16,836 nt of DNA from an uncultured Lachnospiraceae bacterium (GCA_902489925.1 CABUBX010000030.1:1-16836); one strand, 5' to 3'; numbered from the stretch's first letter, positions 7,660-16,775 are shown. Notes: generated by a model not told the origin, from the sequence alone. Numbers and translations: made by a program.

Positions 7660-8547
7660 GTGAATAGTAAAAATAAAATTAAAATATTAATAGGAGATTT
7701 AAAAAAATCGGTATTGCTTTTGCCGGCACTCATTGTATTAATGATATTTTTTGTGACACCTATATTATTAACAATATATTATTCATTTACAAATTTAGCT
7801 TTGTCGGGTTCGGGTGTGCTAAATTTTAAGTTTGTTAATTTTGAAAACTATATTCGGGTATTTAAAGACCCTGCGGCAATTGTGAGTATCAAGAATACAA
7901 TTATTTTTTTAGTAGGATGTTTAATAGGGCAAAGTGTTCTAGGCTTTATACTTGCATATTTTATGAGAGAAAAAGCCGCATGGTTTAGAAGGATTGTAGG
8001 TACAATTGTTTTAGCAGGATGGATTATGCCGGAAATTGTAGTTGCGATGTGCTGCAGTAATTTTTTTAGTGATGGTGGTACTTTAAATAGTATTTTGGAA
8101 ATTTTTCATATTGAACCGATAGAATGGTTGTATCGATTTCCGATGCTGACAGTTATTTTAGCAAATGTGTGGCATGGAACAGCCTTTTCCATGATGAATT
8201 TTCAATCTGCTCTGGATAGTGTGTCCGGTGACATAGAAGAAGCTGCGAGAGTTGATGGTGCGAATAGAAGACAGTGTTTATTTAGAATTATTATACCATG
8301 TATTAAAGATACAATTGCGACAAATACAATGTTAAATACTTTATCGACATTAGGATTGTTTGGATTGATTTATGCGATGACAGGCGGAGGTCCGGGAACA
8401 TCTACGACAACATTACCAATTTACATGTATAAGCAGGCATTTAATAGTTATCAATTAGGTTATGGTACTGCAATTTCAATGATTATATTATTGGTAGGCA
8501 TTATTTGCAGCATTGCTTATACAAAACTTTTGAATCCAAAGAAGTAG
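7660..8547 (+). CDS. ABC transporter permease, MalF-type (CUT1 sugar transporter)
   Basis: A 295-residue inner-membrane permease with about six hydrophobic segments (first about residues 17-40, LLLPALIVLMIFFVTPILL). The EAA loop EEAARVDGANRRQCLFRIIIP starts near residue 193 and is the contact site for the ATPase subunit. The start is GTG at 7660: GGAG at 7648-7651 is 8 bases upstream, and the nearby ATGs at 7645 and 7652 run straight into a TGA. It pairs with the next gene as the membrane channel for the sugar delivered by the lipoprotein. No ATP-binding gene is present in the operon. Confidence 0.93.
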   Translation: MNSKNKIKILIGDLKKSVLLLPALIVLMIFFVTPILLTIYYSFTNLALSGSGVLNFKFVNFENYIRVFKDPAAIVSIKNTIIFLVGCLIGQSVLGFILAYFMREKAAWFRRIVGTIVLAGWIMPEIVVAMCCSNFFSDGGTLNSILEIFHIEPIEWLYRFPMLTVILANVWHGTAFSMMNFQSALDSVSGDIEEAARVDGANRRQCLFRIIIPCIKDTIATNTMLNTLSTLGLFGLIYAMTGGGPGTSTTTLPIYMYKQAFNSYQLGYGTAISMIILLVGIICSIAYTKLLNPKK

Positions 8548-8559
8548 GAGAGAAAAAAT

Positions 8560-9381
8560 ATGAAAACAAGGAGAGTAAATACAATTCAATATGCAGTGTT
8601 GGTTGTTTTGGCGCTTATTTTTCTTTTGCCGTTATTATGGGTGATTGTAGCATCAGTAAGCCCGAATGCAGGGCAATCACTGCAATGGCCTGAAAGTTTA
8701 ACTTTTAAAAATTACATTGATATATTAAGCGATAATGCAAATATCAGAGGATTTGCAATCGGTATTTTTATTTCGGTTATCCAGTCGTTTATTGTAGTTG
8801 TTTTAGCCGGATTGGCTGCATATCCACTGTCGCGACATGAGTTATGTTTTAAAAAGGGACTTTTATATGTCATTTTGTTTATGACAGCATTGCCAATGAC
8901 AGCTGTCATTGTTCCGGTGTATCGAATGTTTTTAAACATGAAGCTCTACGATACCATCGGGGGTGTTATTCTGTTTTTGACAGCATCCTCTTTACCGTAT
9001 GGTATTTGGCTGATGCATAATTTTATGAAAACAATACCCGTTGAGCTGGAAGAAGCTGCAAGAGTTGATGGGGCAACAACATTTCAGGTTATTCGCAAAA
9101 TTATTGCACCGTTAATGTTTCCGGGAATATGTGTTGTATTCATCTTTACATTTTCAGGAAGCTGGGGCAACTTCTTTATACCATATATTTTGCTGAATAC
9201 TCTAGAAAATATGCCTGCTTCCGTAAAATTATATCAATTTTTCGGCAGTCATGGATTGATTATGTACGGACAGCTTGCAGCGTATTCGGTATTATATTCA
9301 CTTCCTTCGATATTGTTATACATGCTGTCACAAAAATATATGTCTAAAGGATTTAATTTATCAGGTGCTGCAAAGGGGTAA
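8560..9381 (+). CDS. ABC transporter permease, MalG-type (CUT1 sugar transporter)
   Basis: A 273-residue inner-membrane permease, the second half of the channel. The first hydrophobic segment is at about residues 9-28 (YAVLVVLALIFLLPLLWVIV). The MalG-type EAA loop EEAARVDGATTFQVIRKIIAP starts near residue 164, and the C-terminus ends in the usual QKYMSKGFNLSGAAKG. AGGAG (8546-8550) overlaps the stop of the preceding permease and precedes the ATG at 8560 by 9 bases. The stop is 6 bases before the GH38 start, so the transporter and glycosidases are one transcript. Confidence 0.93.
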   Translation: MKTRRVNTIQYAVLVVLALIFLLPLLWVIVASVSPNAGQSLQWPESLTFKNYIDILSDNANIRGFAIGIFISVIQSFIVVVLAGLAAYPLSRHELCFKKGLLYVILFMTALPMTAVIVPVYRMFLNMKLYDTIGGVILFLTASSLPYGIWLMHNFMKTIPVELEEAARVDGATTFQVIRKIIAPLMFPGICVVFIFTFSGSWGNFFIPYILLNTLENMPASVKLYQFFGSHGLIMYGQLAAYSVLYSLPSILLYMLSQKYMSKGFNLSGAAKG

Positions 9382-9387
9382 TCACAG

Positions 9388-12300
9388 ATGGAAATGGAGT
9401 TTATTAAAGAAAGAATTAGTAAGTTAATATTAGATTTAAAAGATTTAGTGTATGAAGATGAAAAAGAAATCAGACATTATAAGATACTGAAAACAGATGA
9501 AAAAATAGAAAATTTTTCTGAGACAGAAACAGAAAAATGGGAAGATTTTGACTGTCGTCAGATTTGGGGAGGACATCGGGAATATTATTTGTTTGAAACG
9601 AATATCGAAATTCCTAAAGCATTTGAAGGAAAGACCGTTGTCTATGAAATTACAACAGGCAAAGAAGGAGAATGGGATGCAACGAACCCACAATTTTCTT
9701 TATATATAAATGGGAAAATGATACAGGGGATGGATGTTAATCATAGAGAGGTTGTTCTTACAGAATGTGCTAAGTATGGTGAAAGATTTAGAATTTTATT
9801 AGCTGCATTTACCGGAGACCAAAACTTCAGCCTCTTACTTAGAAGTAAAATTAAAATATTAAATCGGGAAATTGAAAAATATTACTACGATTGTGAAGTG
9901 CCATATCAAGTGATGAGAATGTTGGAAAAAGATTCTCCGGCATATTTAAAGATTATTACTAATTTGAATGAGTCACTCAATTTGTTGGATTTAAGAAGAA
10001 TATATTCAAGAGAATTTTTTCAGTCACTGAAAAAAGCTCAGGAATATTTAACGGTTAATTTTTATGAAAAAGAATGTGGTGATGAGGATGCAAAGGTTTA
10101 TTGTGTCGGTCATACACATATTGATGTTGCATGGCTTTGGACATTAGCTGTGACAAAAGATAAGGCAGTCAGAAGTTTTTCAACAGTGCTTCAGCTGATG
10201 AAAGAATATCCTGAATATATATTTATGTCCAGTCAGCCGCAATTATATAAATATGTTAAAGAAAATGCACCGGAGGTATACAACGAACTCAAGAAGATGG
10301 TAAAAGAAGGAAGATGGGAACCTGAAGGCGGTATGTTTTTAGAAGCAGATTGTAACATCGCATCGGGAGAAGCTTTAGTACGTCAGTTTTTGGTTGGACA
10401 AAGATTTTTTGAAGACGAATTTGGAAAGCGCAGTAAAATTCTTTGGCTTCCGGATGTTTTTGGATATTCTGCGGCACTTCCTCAAATTATGAAAAAAAGT
10501 GGCATTGAATACTTTATGACAACAAAAATCAGCTGGAATGAAACAAATAAAATGCCATATGACACATTTCTTTGGGAGGGGATTGATGGAACGGAGGTTT
10601 TGACCCATTTTATTCCTTCGCGAGATTATAAAAGAGCGGCTGTTGAAGGCGGCTTTGAAACAGAGTTTTTTACGACTTACAACGGCATCTTAAATCCGTC
10701 CCAGATTAAAGGCGGATGGGAGAGGTATAGTCAGAAATATCTAAATAGCGAGGTTCTTATGTCGTTCGGATATGGTGATGGCGGCGGAGGCCCTACAAAA
10801 GAAATGTTGGAAAACTATAAACGTCTTAATAAGGGGATTCCAGGGTGCCCTAAAGCTGTAATGAGTACGGCGGGAGATTTTTTTGAACTTTTATCAGAGA
10901 AGGTCAAGAATCATAAGTATTTGCCTAAATGGGTCGGTGAGCTTTATTTAGAATATCACCGAGGAACATATACTTCTATGGCAAGAAATAAACGTTTTAA
11001 CAGAAAAGCAGAATTTTTACTGGAAAATAGTGAGTTATATTCTGTGTTAGATGATTTGCTTTTAAATGGACAGTATCCGGAAAAACAGCTTTGTGATGCC
11101 TGGGAAATCGTTCTTAGAAATCAATTTCATGATATTCTTCCGGGTTCATCAATTAAAGAAGTTTATGAAGATTCAGATAAAGAATATGCCAATGTCTTTG
11201 AGATAGGAAATGCGTGTAGGACAAATGCTTTGAAGCATATTGCCGATAACATTGATGCTGATAGGGGAAATATTGTTGTGTTTAATCCTGGCATTTCTGA
11301 TAATGTAAATCAGCTGATTAGTGTAAAGCTTAATAATTTTATAGAAAATCCGGTGCTTTTTGCTGGTGAAAGAACATTGTACGGACAATGCAACGAAAAT
11401 AACGAACTGATTTTTGTTGATAATGGTTTGCCTATTAAGGGATATAAGACATATGCCATTGAAGCGGGAGATTGCAGTGCAAATCTAAATGAGATAATCA
11501 TGACAAAAGATTGCATTGAAAACAGATATTTTTCAATTAAGATAAATTCAAAGGGGCAATTCACAAGTATTTATGACAAGACAAATCAAAGAGAAATATT
11601 GAAGAAAGATTCTTTGGGAAATGTTTTGATGACTTATGAAGACCGACCGCATAATTATGATGCATGGGATATTAATAATTATTATGTTGAAAAATCATGG
11701 ATGATTGATGATGATTGTGAAATAACAATAGAAGAAAATGGTCCAGTGAGAGGTGTTATTTCCTTAAAGCATACTTATCTTGACTCAACGATTATACAAA
11801 AAGTTATTTTGTATAATGATATTGATAGAATTGATATTCAAAATACAATTGATTGGAAAGAACGTCAAATTTTACTGAAAAATATTTATCCGCTAGATGT
11901 GCATACAAATGAAGCGACCTTTGATATTCAGTATGGGAATGTAAAACGCCCGACACATAAGAACACATCATGGGATAAAGCACGCTTTGAAGTGTGTGTA
12001 CATAAATGGTTAGATGTTGCTGAAAGTGATTATGGTGTAAGCTTTATTAATGACTGTAAATACGGATGTAATGTCGATGGTACAACAGTCGGATTAACGA
12101 TGTTAAAATCTGCAGTATTTCCAAATCCTGAGGCAGATAGGGAAATTCATCAATTTACATATGCAATTTATCCGCATAAGGGTGAATGGAAAGAGGCTTC
12201 AACAGTAGAATATGCGTATGCTTTAAACAATGAAACATCAGCTGTTGTAAAAACAATTGTTGGCGGCACATTGCCAAAACAATATAGAATGTTTAGTGTT

Positions 12301-12570
12301 TCAGAGAAAAATATTGTGGCAGAAGTTGTAAAGAAAGCAGAGAAGTCTGGTGATACGGTGATTCGATTATTTGAAAGTCACAATAAGAGAACAAAGGTAC
12401 GTATGACATTCGCACATCCTGTAGATAAGATTTCGGAATGTAATTTGCTGGAGGAGGAAATTTGTGAAATAGCATCTTTTAAGGATGGTTATGAGATTGA
12501 ATTTCAGCCTTATGAAATTAAAACATTAAAAATTCAGTGGAGTAAAAATAGTATTGAGGTGTCTAAATGA
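9388..12570 (+). CDS. Cytoplasmic GH38 alpha-mannosidase
   Basis: A 1060-residue GH38-family alpha-mannosidase, of usual length for bacterial members. Residues about 1-225 form the N-terminal domain. The catalytic barrel starts at VGHTHIDVAWLW, where H244 and D246 match the zinc ligands of the family. It continues through FMSSQPQLYKYVKE and WEPEGGMFLEAD to ILWLPDVFGYSAALPQI, with D356 the expected nucleophile and metal ligand. Further family signatures are GYGDGGGGPTKEM, ELYLEYHRGTYTS (H524) and NQFHDILPGSSIKEVYED (H581). The C-terminal half is the beta-rich region. There is no signal peptide, so it acts on imported oligosaccharides. The AAAGGGG ribosome site overlaps the permease stop and favours ATG 9388 over ATG 9394. 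The exact linkage cleaved (alpha-1,2/1,3/1,6) cannot be read from sequence. Confidence 0.95.
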   Translation: MEMEFIKERISKLILDLKDLVYEDEKEIRHYKILKTDEKIENFSETETEKWEDFDCRQIWGGHREYYLFETNIEIPKAFEGKTVVYEITTGKEGEWDATNPQFSLYINGKMIQGMDVNHREVVLTECAKYGERFRILLAAFTGDQNFSLLLRSKIKILNREIEKYYYDCEVPYQVMRMLEKDSPAYLKIITNLNESLNLLDLRRIYSREFFQSLKKAQEYLTVNFYEKECGDEDAKVYCVGHTHIDVAWLWTLAVTKDKAVRSFSTVLQLMKEYPEYIFMSSQPQLYKYVKENAPEVYNELKKMVKEGRWEPEGGMFLEADCNIASGEALVRQFLVGQRFFEDEFGKRSKILWLPDVFGYSAALPQIMKKSGIEYFMTTKISWNETNKMPYDTFLWEGIDGTEVLTHFIPSRDYKRAAVEGGFETEFFTTYNGILNPSQIKGGWERYSQKYLNSEVLMSFGYGDGGGGPTKEMLENYKRLNKGIPGCPKAVMSTAGDFFELLSEKVKNHKYLPKWVGELYLEYHRGTYTSMARNKRFNRKAEFLLENSELYSVLDDLLLNGQYPEKQLCDAWEIVLRNQFHDILPGSSIKEVYEDSDKEYANVFEIGNACRTNALKHIADNIDADRGNIVVFNPGISDNVNQLISVKLNNFIENPVLFAGERTLYGQCNENNELIFVDNGLPIKGYKTYAIEAGDCSANLNEIIMTKDCIENRYFSIKINSKGQFTSIYDKTNQREILKKDSLGNVLMTYEDRPHNYDAWDINNYYVEKSWMIDDDCEITIEENGPVRGVISLKHTYLDSTIIQKVILYNDIDRIDIQNTIDWKERQILLKNIYPLDVHTNEATFDIQYGNVKRPTHKNTSWDKARFEVCVHKWLDVAESDYGVSFINDCKYGCNVDGTTVGLTMLKSAVFPNPEADREIHQFTYAIYPHKGEWKEASTVEYAYALNNETSAVVKTIVGGTLPKQYRMFSVSEKNIVAEVVKKAEKSGDTVIRLFESHNKRTKVRMTFAHPVDKISECNLLEEEICEIASFKDGYEIEFQPYEIKTLKIQWSKNSIEVSK

Positions 12571-15002
12571 TTAAGCAGATTTTAAACGGAAAATGGCTAT
12601 TTAAAGAATCCAAACAGGAACAATGGTATGAAGCGACAGTGCCGGGCACAGTATATACAGATTTGCTTAATAATCATTTGATGGAAAATCCATATTGGAA
12701 GGATAATGAGCAAGCAGCCTTAAAGCTAATGGAAAAAGATTATATTTACGTCAAAAAATTTGATATATCAGAGGAAATGGCTCTGTGCAACAGAATATTG
12801 TTGCATTTTGACGGAATTGACACAGCTGCTAAGATTATTTTAAATGGTCAAAAATTGGCGCATGTGGATAACATGCACAGAGTGTGGGAATTTGATGTAA
12901 AGGATTATTTGAAGCAATCGGAAAATGAGTTAAAAATCATTTTGGAGTCATCCCTTCGGTATTGTGAAGAAGCGTTTGCAAAATGCCAAACGTTAGGTTC
13001 GGAGGATGCAATTGATGGTTTTGTCCATATGAGAAAAGCACACTGTATGTTTGGATGGGATTGGGGCGCTCATTTGCCGGATGCCGGTATCTTTAGAAAT
13101 GTCAGTTTGATGGGAATAGCTGAGGGAAGAATAAATGATATCTACATCCGCCAAAAACATTTTTCAGATTATGTCGAATTGAAATTTGAGGTGAATACAG
13201 ATGTAAAAGACGGTATTACATCCGCATGGGAGATTGAAATTACAGACCCCGACGGAAGAAAAAAGCAATATACAGATTCAGTAACATGTATTAACATAGA
13301 AAATCCACAGTTGTGGTGGCCGCATGGATACGGGCAGCAAAAGCTGTATACAATTGAAGTGCAGTTAAAGGCTGGGGACGAAGTGGTTGACACATGGAAG
13401 CGGCGCATTGGTTTAAGAACACTTACGGTATGTACAGAAAAAGACCAGTGGGGAAATGTGTTTGCACATGAAGTTAATGGCGTGAAGATTTTTGCGATGG
13501 GTGCGGATTATATTCCGGAAGACCATATTTTGGGATTTACTTCGCCCCAGAGGACAAGAAGGCTAATTGAAGACTGCCTTTTTGCTAATTTCAATACAAT
13601 CAGAGTGTGGGGCGGAGGCTATTATCCGGAAGATTGGTTTTATGATTTATGCGATGAATATGGAATTATTGTATGGCAGGATTTCATGTTTGCGTGCGCT
13701 GTATATGAATTAACATCGGAATTTGAGAAAAATATTACACAAGAGTTTATTGATAATATTAAACGTCTGAGGCACCACGCGTCGTTAGGGTTATGGTGCG
13801 GCAATAATGAAATGGAAATGTTCGTTGCACAGAGAAATCGCTGGGTAAAAAAAGAAACAGAAATCAGAGACTATTTAATTATGTATGAGAGGATTATTCC
13901 GAAAATTTTAAGTCAATATGACCCTGAAACATTCTATTGGCCGGCAAGTCCTTCATCAGGCGGCAGCTTTGATGAGCCTAACAGTGCCAATCGCGGCGAT
14001 GTTCATTTTTGGGATGTATGGCATAAAAATAGTCCATTTACAGAATATCGAAAATATTATTTTAGATATTTGTCAGAATTTGGTTTTCAGTCATTCCCAT
14101 CGCTTGAAACAATTAAAGAATTTACAGATGAGCCGTCGGATTTCAATCCTTTTTCGTATGTCATGGAAAAACACCAGCGTAATTATGGCGCTAATGGAAA
14201 AATTTTGAACTATATGCAGCAAATGTTTTTATACCCAACAAAATTTGATACATTTATCTATGCATCTCAACTGCTACAGGCGGAAGCGATTAAGTATGGC
14301 GTAGAGCATTTTAGGCGCAATCGGGGCAGGTGTATGGGGGCGATATATTGGCAGCTTAATGATTGTTGGCCGGTGATTTCCTGGTCATCTGTGGATTACT
14401 GTGGAAGATACAAAGCACTTCATTATTATGCAAGACGATTTTTTGCACCTGTAATGATTAGTTGTGAAGAATCAGGGATGATGTCAAACCATGCAAATAT
14501 GAATCGTCAGCATTTTGAATTTGAGAAGTCATTTAAGCTAAATGTAACGAATGAGACATTAAATGATGAGATGGTAACAGTTGAGTGGGAAATACGTAAT
14601 GCAAAAGCATCTGTATTGGAGAGACATTCATGCGTACTTCAAATTCCGGCGCTTTCATCAAAATGGCTGGAGAAAATTCAGGTTTCCCAAATCAATATCT
14701 GGAATGAATATGTTAGCTACCGGGCGATTAAGGACGGTGTTGAATTATCTTCAGGAACTGTGATTTTTTCGTATCCTAAATATTTTAAGTATGAAAATCC
14801 TAAGCTGGAGTACACTGTGAGCGAGAATAAAATTATTATTCGGGCGGATTCGTATGCTAAGAGTGTATATATCACAAATGTGGACGATACGCTTGTGCTT
14901 ACGGATAATTATTTTGATATGAATGGCGGAGAGAAAATTGTAGAAATTATAGAAGGAAACACAGAAGACCTTAGAATAAGGAGTGTATATGATATTAGAT
15001 GA
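12567..15002 (+). CDS. Cytoplasmic GH2 beta-mannosidase
   Basis: An 811-residue GH2 enzyme close to the usual beta-mannosidase length. The N-terminal sugar-binding domain begins LNGKWLFKES...VPGTVYTDL. The beta-mannosidase-type segment RKAHCMFGWDWGAHLPDAGIFR follows, then the barrel with IRVWGGGYYPEDWFYDLCDEYGI. The acid/base is E415 in WCGNNEMEMF and the nucleophile is E504 in LSEFGFQSFPS. It has no signal peptide. The start overlaps the GH38 stop as ATGA (12567-12570), with GAGG at 12556-12559 as ribosome site. Together with GH38 it would take apart an oligosaccharide with both alpha- and beta-linked mannose. A different GH2 specificity, such as exo-glucosaminidase, is less likely given the FGWDWG region and the neighbour. 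Confidence 0.9.
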   Translation: MIKQILNGKWLFKESKQEQWYEATVPGTVYTDLLNNHLMENPYWKDNEQAALKLMEKDYIYVKKFDISEEMALCNRILLHFDGIDTAAKIILNGQKLAHVDNMHRVWEFDVKDYLKQSENELKIILESSLRYCEEAFAKCQTLGSEDAIDGFVHMRKAHCMFGWDWGAHLPDAGIFRNVSLMGIAEGRINDIYIRQKHFSDYVELKFEVNTDVKDGITSAWEIEITDPDGRKKQYTDSVTCINIENPQLWWPHGYGQQKLYTIEVQLKAGDEVVDTWKRRIGLRTLTVCTEKDQWGNVFAHEVNGVKIFAMGADYIPEDHILGFTSPQRTRRLIEDCLFANFNTIRVWGGGYYPEDWFYDLCDEYGIIVWQDFMFACAVYELTSEFEKNITQEFIDNIKRLRHHASLGLWCGNNEMEMFVAQRNRWVKKETEIRDYLIMYERIIPKILSQYDPETFYWPASPSSGGSFDEPNSANRGDVHFWDVWHKNSPFTEYRKYYFRYLSEFGFQSFPSLETIKEFTDEPSDFNPFSYVMEKHQRNYGANGKILNYMQQMFLYPTKFDTFIYASQLLQAEAIKYGVEHFRRNRGRCMGAIYWQLNDCWPVISWSSVDYCGRYKALHYYARRFFAPVMISCEESGMMSNHANMNRQHFEFEKSFKLNVTNETLNDEMVTVEWEIRNAKASVLERHSCVLQIPALSSKWLEKIQVSQINIWNEYVSYRAIKDGVELSSGTVIFSYPKYFKYENPKLEYTVSENKIIIRADSYAKSVYITNVDDTLVLTDNYFDMNGGEKIVEIIEGNTEDLRIRSVYDIR

Positions 15003-15669
15003 TTGTTTGGAAAAAACGCATGAGTCATTAGTAAAAAAAATATATGAGAATGCCGTGATGCCGGTTGTTGTTGCATCGGATGCAGATGAGGCGTTATTTG
15101 TGGCTAACGCTATAAGTAATGCAGGAATTAAATGTATTGAGATTACATATCGTACATCGGCAGCTACAGAGGCAATAAAATTGATTAAAAAAGAAATTCC
15201 GGATATGTGTGTCGGCGCAGGAACGATTCGCTGCATTGCACAGCTAAAAGAAGCTGTAAATGCCGGTGCAGAGTATATTATTACGCCGGGTTATAATGAA
15301 GCGGTAGTGGCGTATTGTGTGAAAAATGGGATATTTATTATCCCTGGATGCATGGATACAGCTTCGATAGAAAAGGCTGTAAGTCAGGGACTGCATATTT
15401 TGAAATTTTTTCCTGCAGAGTATGTCGGCGGAACGAAAATGCTCAAAGCTTTGCGCGGACCATACAGTGATGTTAAATTTATGCCAACGGGCGGCATTAA
15501 TGAAAAAAATATTGAGTCGTATTTAGGATTAGATAATGTGATTGCCTGTGGCGGAAGCTGGATGGTTTCGGAAAAATTGATTAAAAACAAAGCGTATAAT
15601 GAAATTGAAAAATTAAGCCGAGAGGCTTTATGCATGTGTAAAGCGGTAAGACTGAGGAAAAAGAAATGA
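14989..15669 (+). CDS. eda: KDPG/KHG aldolase family protein (2-keto-3-deoxy-6-phosphogluconate aldolase)
   Basis: A 226-residue class I aldolase expected to split 2-keto-3-deoxy-6-phosphogluconate into pyruvate and glyceraldehyde-3-phosphate. Family residues are visible: E51 and R55 in IEITYRTSAA, VGAGTI, YIITPGYNEAVVAYC, the Schiff-base lysine K139 in ILKFFPAE, MPTGGI, and VIACGGSWM near the end. The start is ATG 14989, since AAGGAG (14978-14983) lies 5 bases upstream. A GTG at 14983 overlaps that ribosome site. The gene overlaps the GH2 3' end by 14 bases and its own stop overlaps the kinase start. The unusual feature is context: an Entner-Doudoroff enzyme directly behind two mannosidases. 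The related 2-dehydro-3-deoxy-6-phosphogalactonate aldolase activity cannot be excluded. Confidence 0.9.
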   Translation: MILDDCLEKTHESLVKKIYENAVMPVVVASDADEALFVANAISNAGIKCIEITYRTSAATEAIKLIKKEIPDMCVGAGTIRCIAQLKEAVNAGAEYIITPGYNEAVVAYCVKNGIFIIPGCMDTASIEKAVSQGLHILKFFPAEYVGGTKMLKALRGPYSDVKFMPTGGINEKNIESYLGLDNVIACGGSWMVSEKLIKNKAYNEIEKLSREALCMCKAVRLRKKK

Positions 15670-16619
15670 TAAAAAGAAAGACTCTATGCATTGGAGAGCC
15701 GATAGGGGTGTTCGTTCCTAAGGACTATGAATTGTGCGAAAATTATATGTTAAAAGCAGCAGGGGCGGAACTCAATGTCGCGATAGGTATGTCGCGTTTG
15801 GGAGAGGATGTAGACTATTTTACCCATTTGGGGAATGACCCTGTTGGAAAACTTGTAAAAAAAATACTGTGTGACAATAAAATCGGTTCAAGTGGAATTG
15901 TTATATCAGATGAATTTCAGACAGGTGTTATGATGAAGACGAAGGTGAAGACAGGAGACCCTGAAATTTTTTACTACAGAAATAATTCTGCGGCGTCACA
16001 CATCAGTAAAAAGGATATACAAAATATAAAATTGCAGCAATATCAGGCCGTGCACATTACAGGGATTTTTCCGGCGCTTTCGCCAGAGACCTATGAGACG
16101 GCAGAAGAAATTATAAGATTGGCTAAAGCGTATGGTTTACAAGTATCCTTTGACCCAAATATTCGGATTGCTCTCTGGAAAAATCAAGATGAACTTAAGA
16201 AAAAAATAAATCGTTTAGCTAGTCTAAGTGATATATTTCTGCCGGGAATGCATGAACTGAAAATTTTGACAGGTGTGGACGATATAGAAAAAAATGCTGA
16301 ATTTTATATAGAAGCAGGTGTTAAAAATGTGTTTGTAAAGCTTGGCGCATCAGGTGCATACTATACAAATGGGCAAGAGTGTGGATATGCTCATGGATTT
16401 AAGGTGGAAAATATTATTGATACGGTTGGTGCAGGCGATGGGTTTGCGGCTGGTGTACTTACAGCCTTGAATCGTGGCTTTGGCCTTAAAGATGCGGCTG
16501 TTATAGGGAACGCTATTGGTGCTATGCAGTTACAAAGTGAAGGGGATAATGATAACCTGCCAAACGCAGATGCTTTGAATTTGTTTTTAAATAAGAAAGG
16601 CTCAAATGTCAGATTGTAA
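15666..16619 (+). CDS. kdgK: PfkB-family sugar kinase, probable 2-keto-3-deoxygluconate kinase
   Basis: A 317-residue ribokinase-like (PfkB) kinase. It opens with CIGEPIGVF and AAGAELNVAIGMSRLGEDVDYFTHLGNDPVGK (substrate-binding and lid region) and closes with the PfkB signature DTVGAGDGFAAGV, whose D258 is the catalytic base. VSFDPNIRIALW and FLPGMHELKILTG match the KDG-kinase-like branch, in which a D-x-N-x-R motif is usual. It starts within the aldolase stop (ATGA, 15666-15669), with GAGG at 15654-15657. Beside a KDPG aldolase, phosphorylation of 2-keto-3-deoxygluconate to KDPG is the natural role. Fructokinase or another PfkB specificity is the alternative if only the family fold is considered. 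It is the last gene of the operon. Confidence 0.85.
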   Translation: MIKRKTLCIGEPIGVFVPKDYELCENYMLKAAGAELNVAIGMSRLGEDVDYFTHLGNDPVGKLVKKILCDNKIGSSGIVISDEFQTGVMMKTKVKTGDPEIFYYRNNSAASHISKKDIQNIKLQQYQAVHITGIFPALSPETYETAEEIIRLAKAYGLQVSFDPNIRIALWKNQDELKKKINRLASLSDIFLPGMHELKILTGVDDIEKNAEFYIEAGVKNVFVKLGASGAYYTNGQECGYAHGFKVENIIDTVGAGDGFAAGVLTALNRGFGLKDAAVIGNAIGAMQLQSEGDNDNLPNADALNLFLNKKGSNVRL

Positions 16620-16695
16620 ATCATGAGCAAGCAGTTTTATACTGTGGGTATAATTTGAATTATGTAAATTGAAAAGATGGGGATTGCCATAAAAC
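16620..16695. other. Short non-coding spacer between the kinase gene and the IS edge
   Basis: No gene is visible. It holds a small palindrome, ATAATT-TG-AATTAT (16650-16663), and the left copy CAGTTTTAT (16632-16640) of an inverted repeat whose partner ATAAAACTG (16689-16697) reaches the IS boundary. No terminator with a T-run was found in this spacer. Confidence 0.6.
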
Positions 16696-16742
16696 TGAAC
16701 TGCTCCCCGTCAAGTAGACAATTGAAAAAATATAAATTTTTC

Positions 16743-16775
16743 CTGCCAGTAGAAATTTATCTGCTGGCAGTTTTT
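16743..16775 (+). terminator. Strong hairpin terminator inside the IS edge
   Basis: CTGCCAGTAGA (16743-16753) pairs with TCTGCTGGCAG (16760-16770), 11 base pairs with one G-U and a 6-base loop, followed by five T's (16771-16775). On the + strand it would stop transcription leaving the kinase gene and keep it from entering the transposase in antisense. It is the first convincing terminator after the catabolic operon. Confidence 0.8.

Noticed and set aside
8505..8693. 62-residue open frame spanning the permease junction
   Set aside because: It overlaps both permeases out of frame. The two permease starts and stops fully explain the region.
13918..14208. 96-residue + strand open frame inside the GH2 gene
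   Set aside because: It is out of frame within the catalytic region of the beta-mannosidase. Its composition is a frame shadow and there is no ribosome site.
14751..15236. 161-residue open frame on the - strand
   Set aside because: It is antisense across the GH2/aldolase junction, has no recognisable domain or ribosome site, and both + strand genes are conserved families.
16649..16654. TATAAT downstream of the kinase gene as a promoter
   Set aside because: No -35 lies at a suitable distance and no gene follows on the + strand. The bases are part of a small AT palindrome.
16676..16711. Stem GATGGGGA/TCCCCGTC as the operon terminator
   Set aside because: It has a 20-base loop and no T-run after it. 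The stem depends on IS terminal bases.
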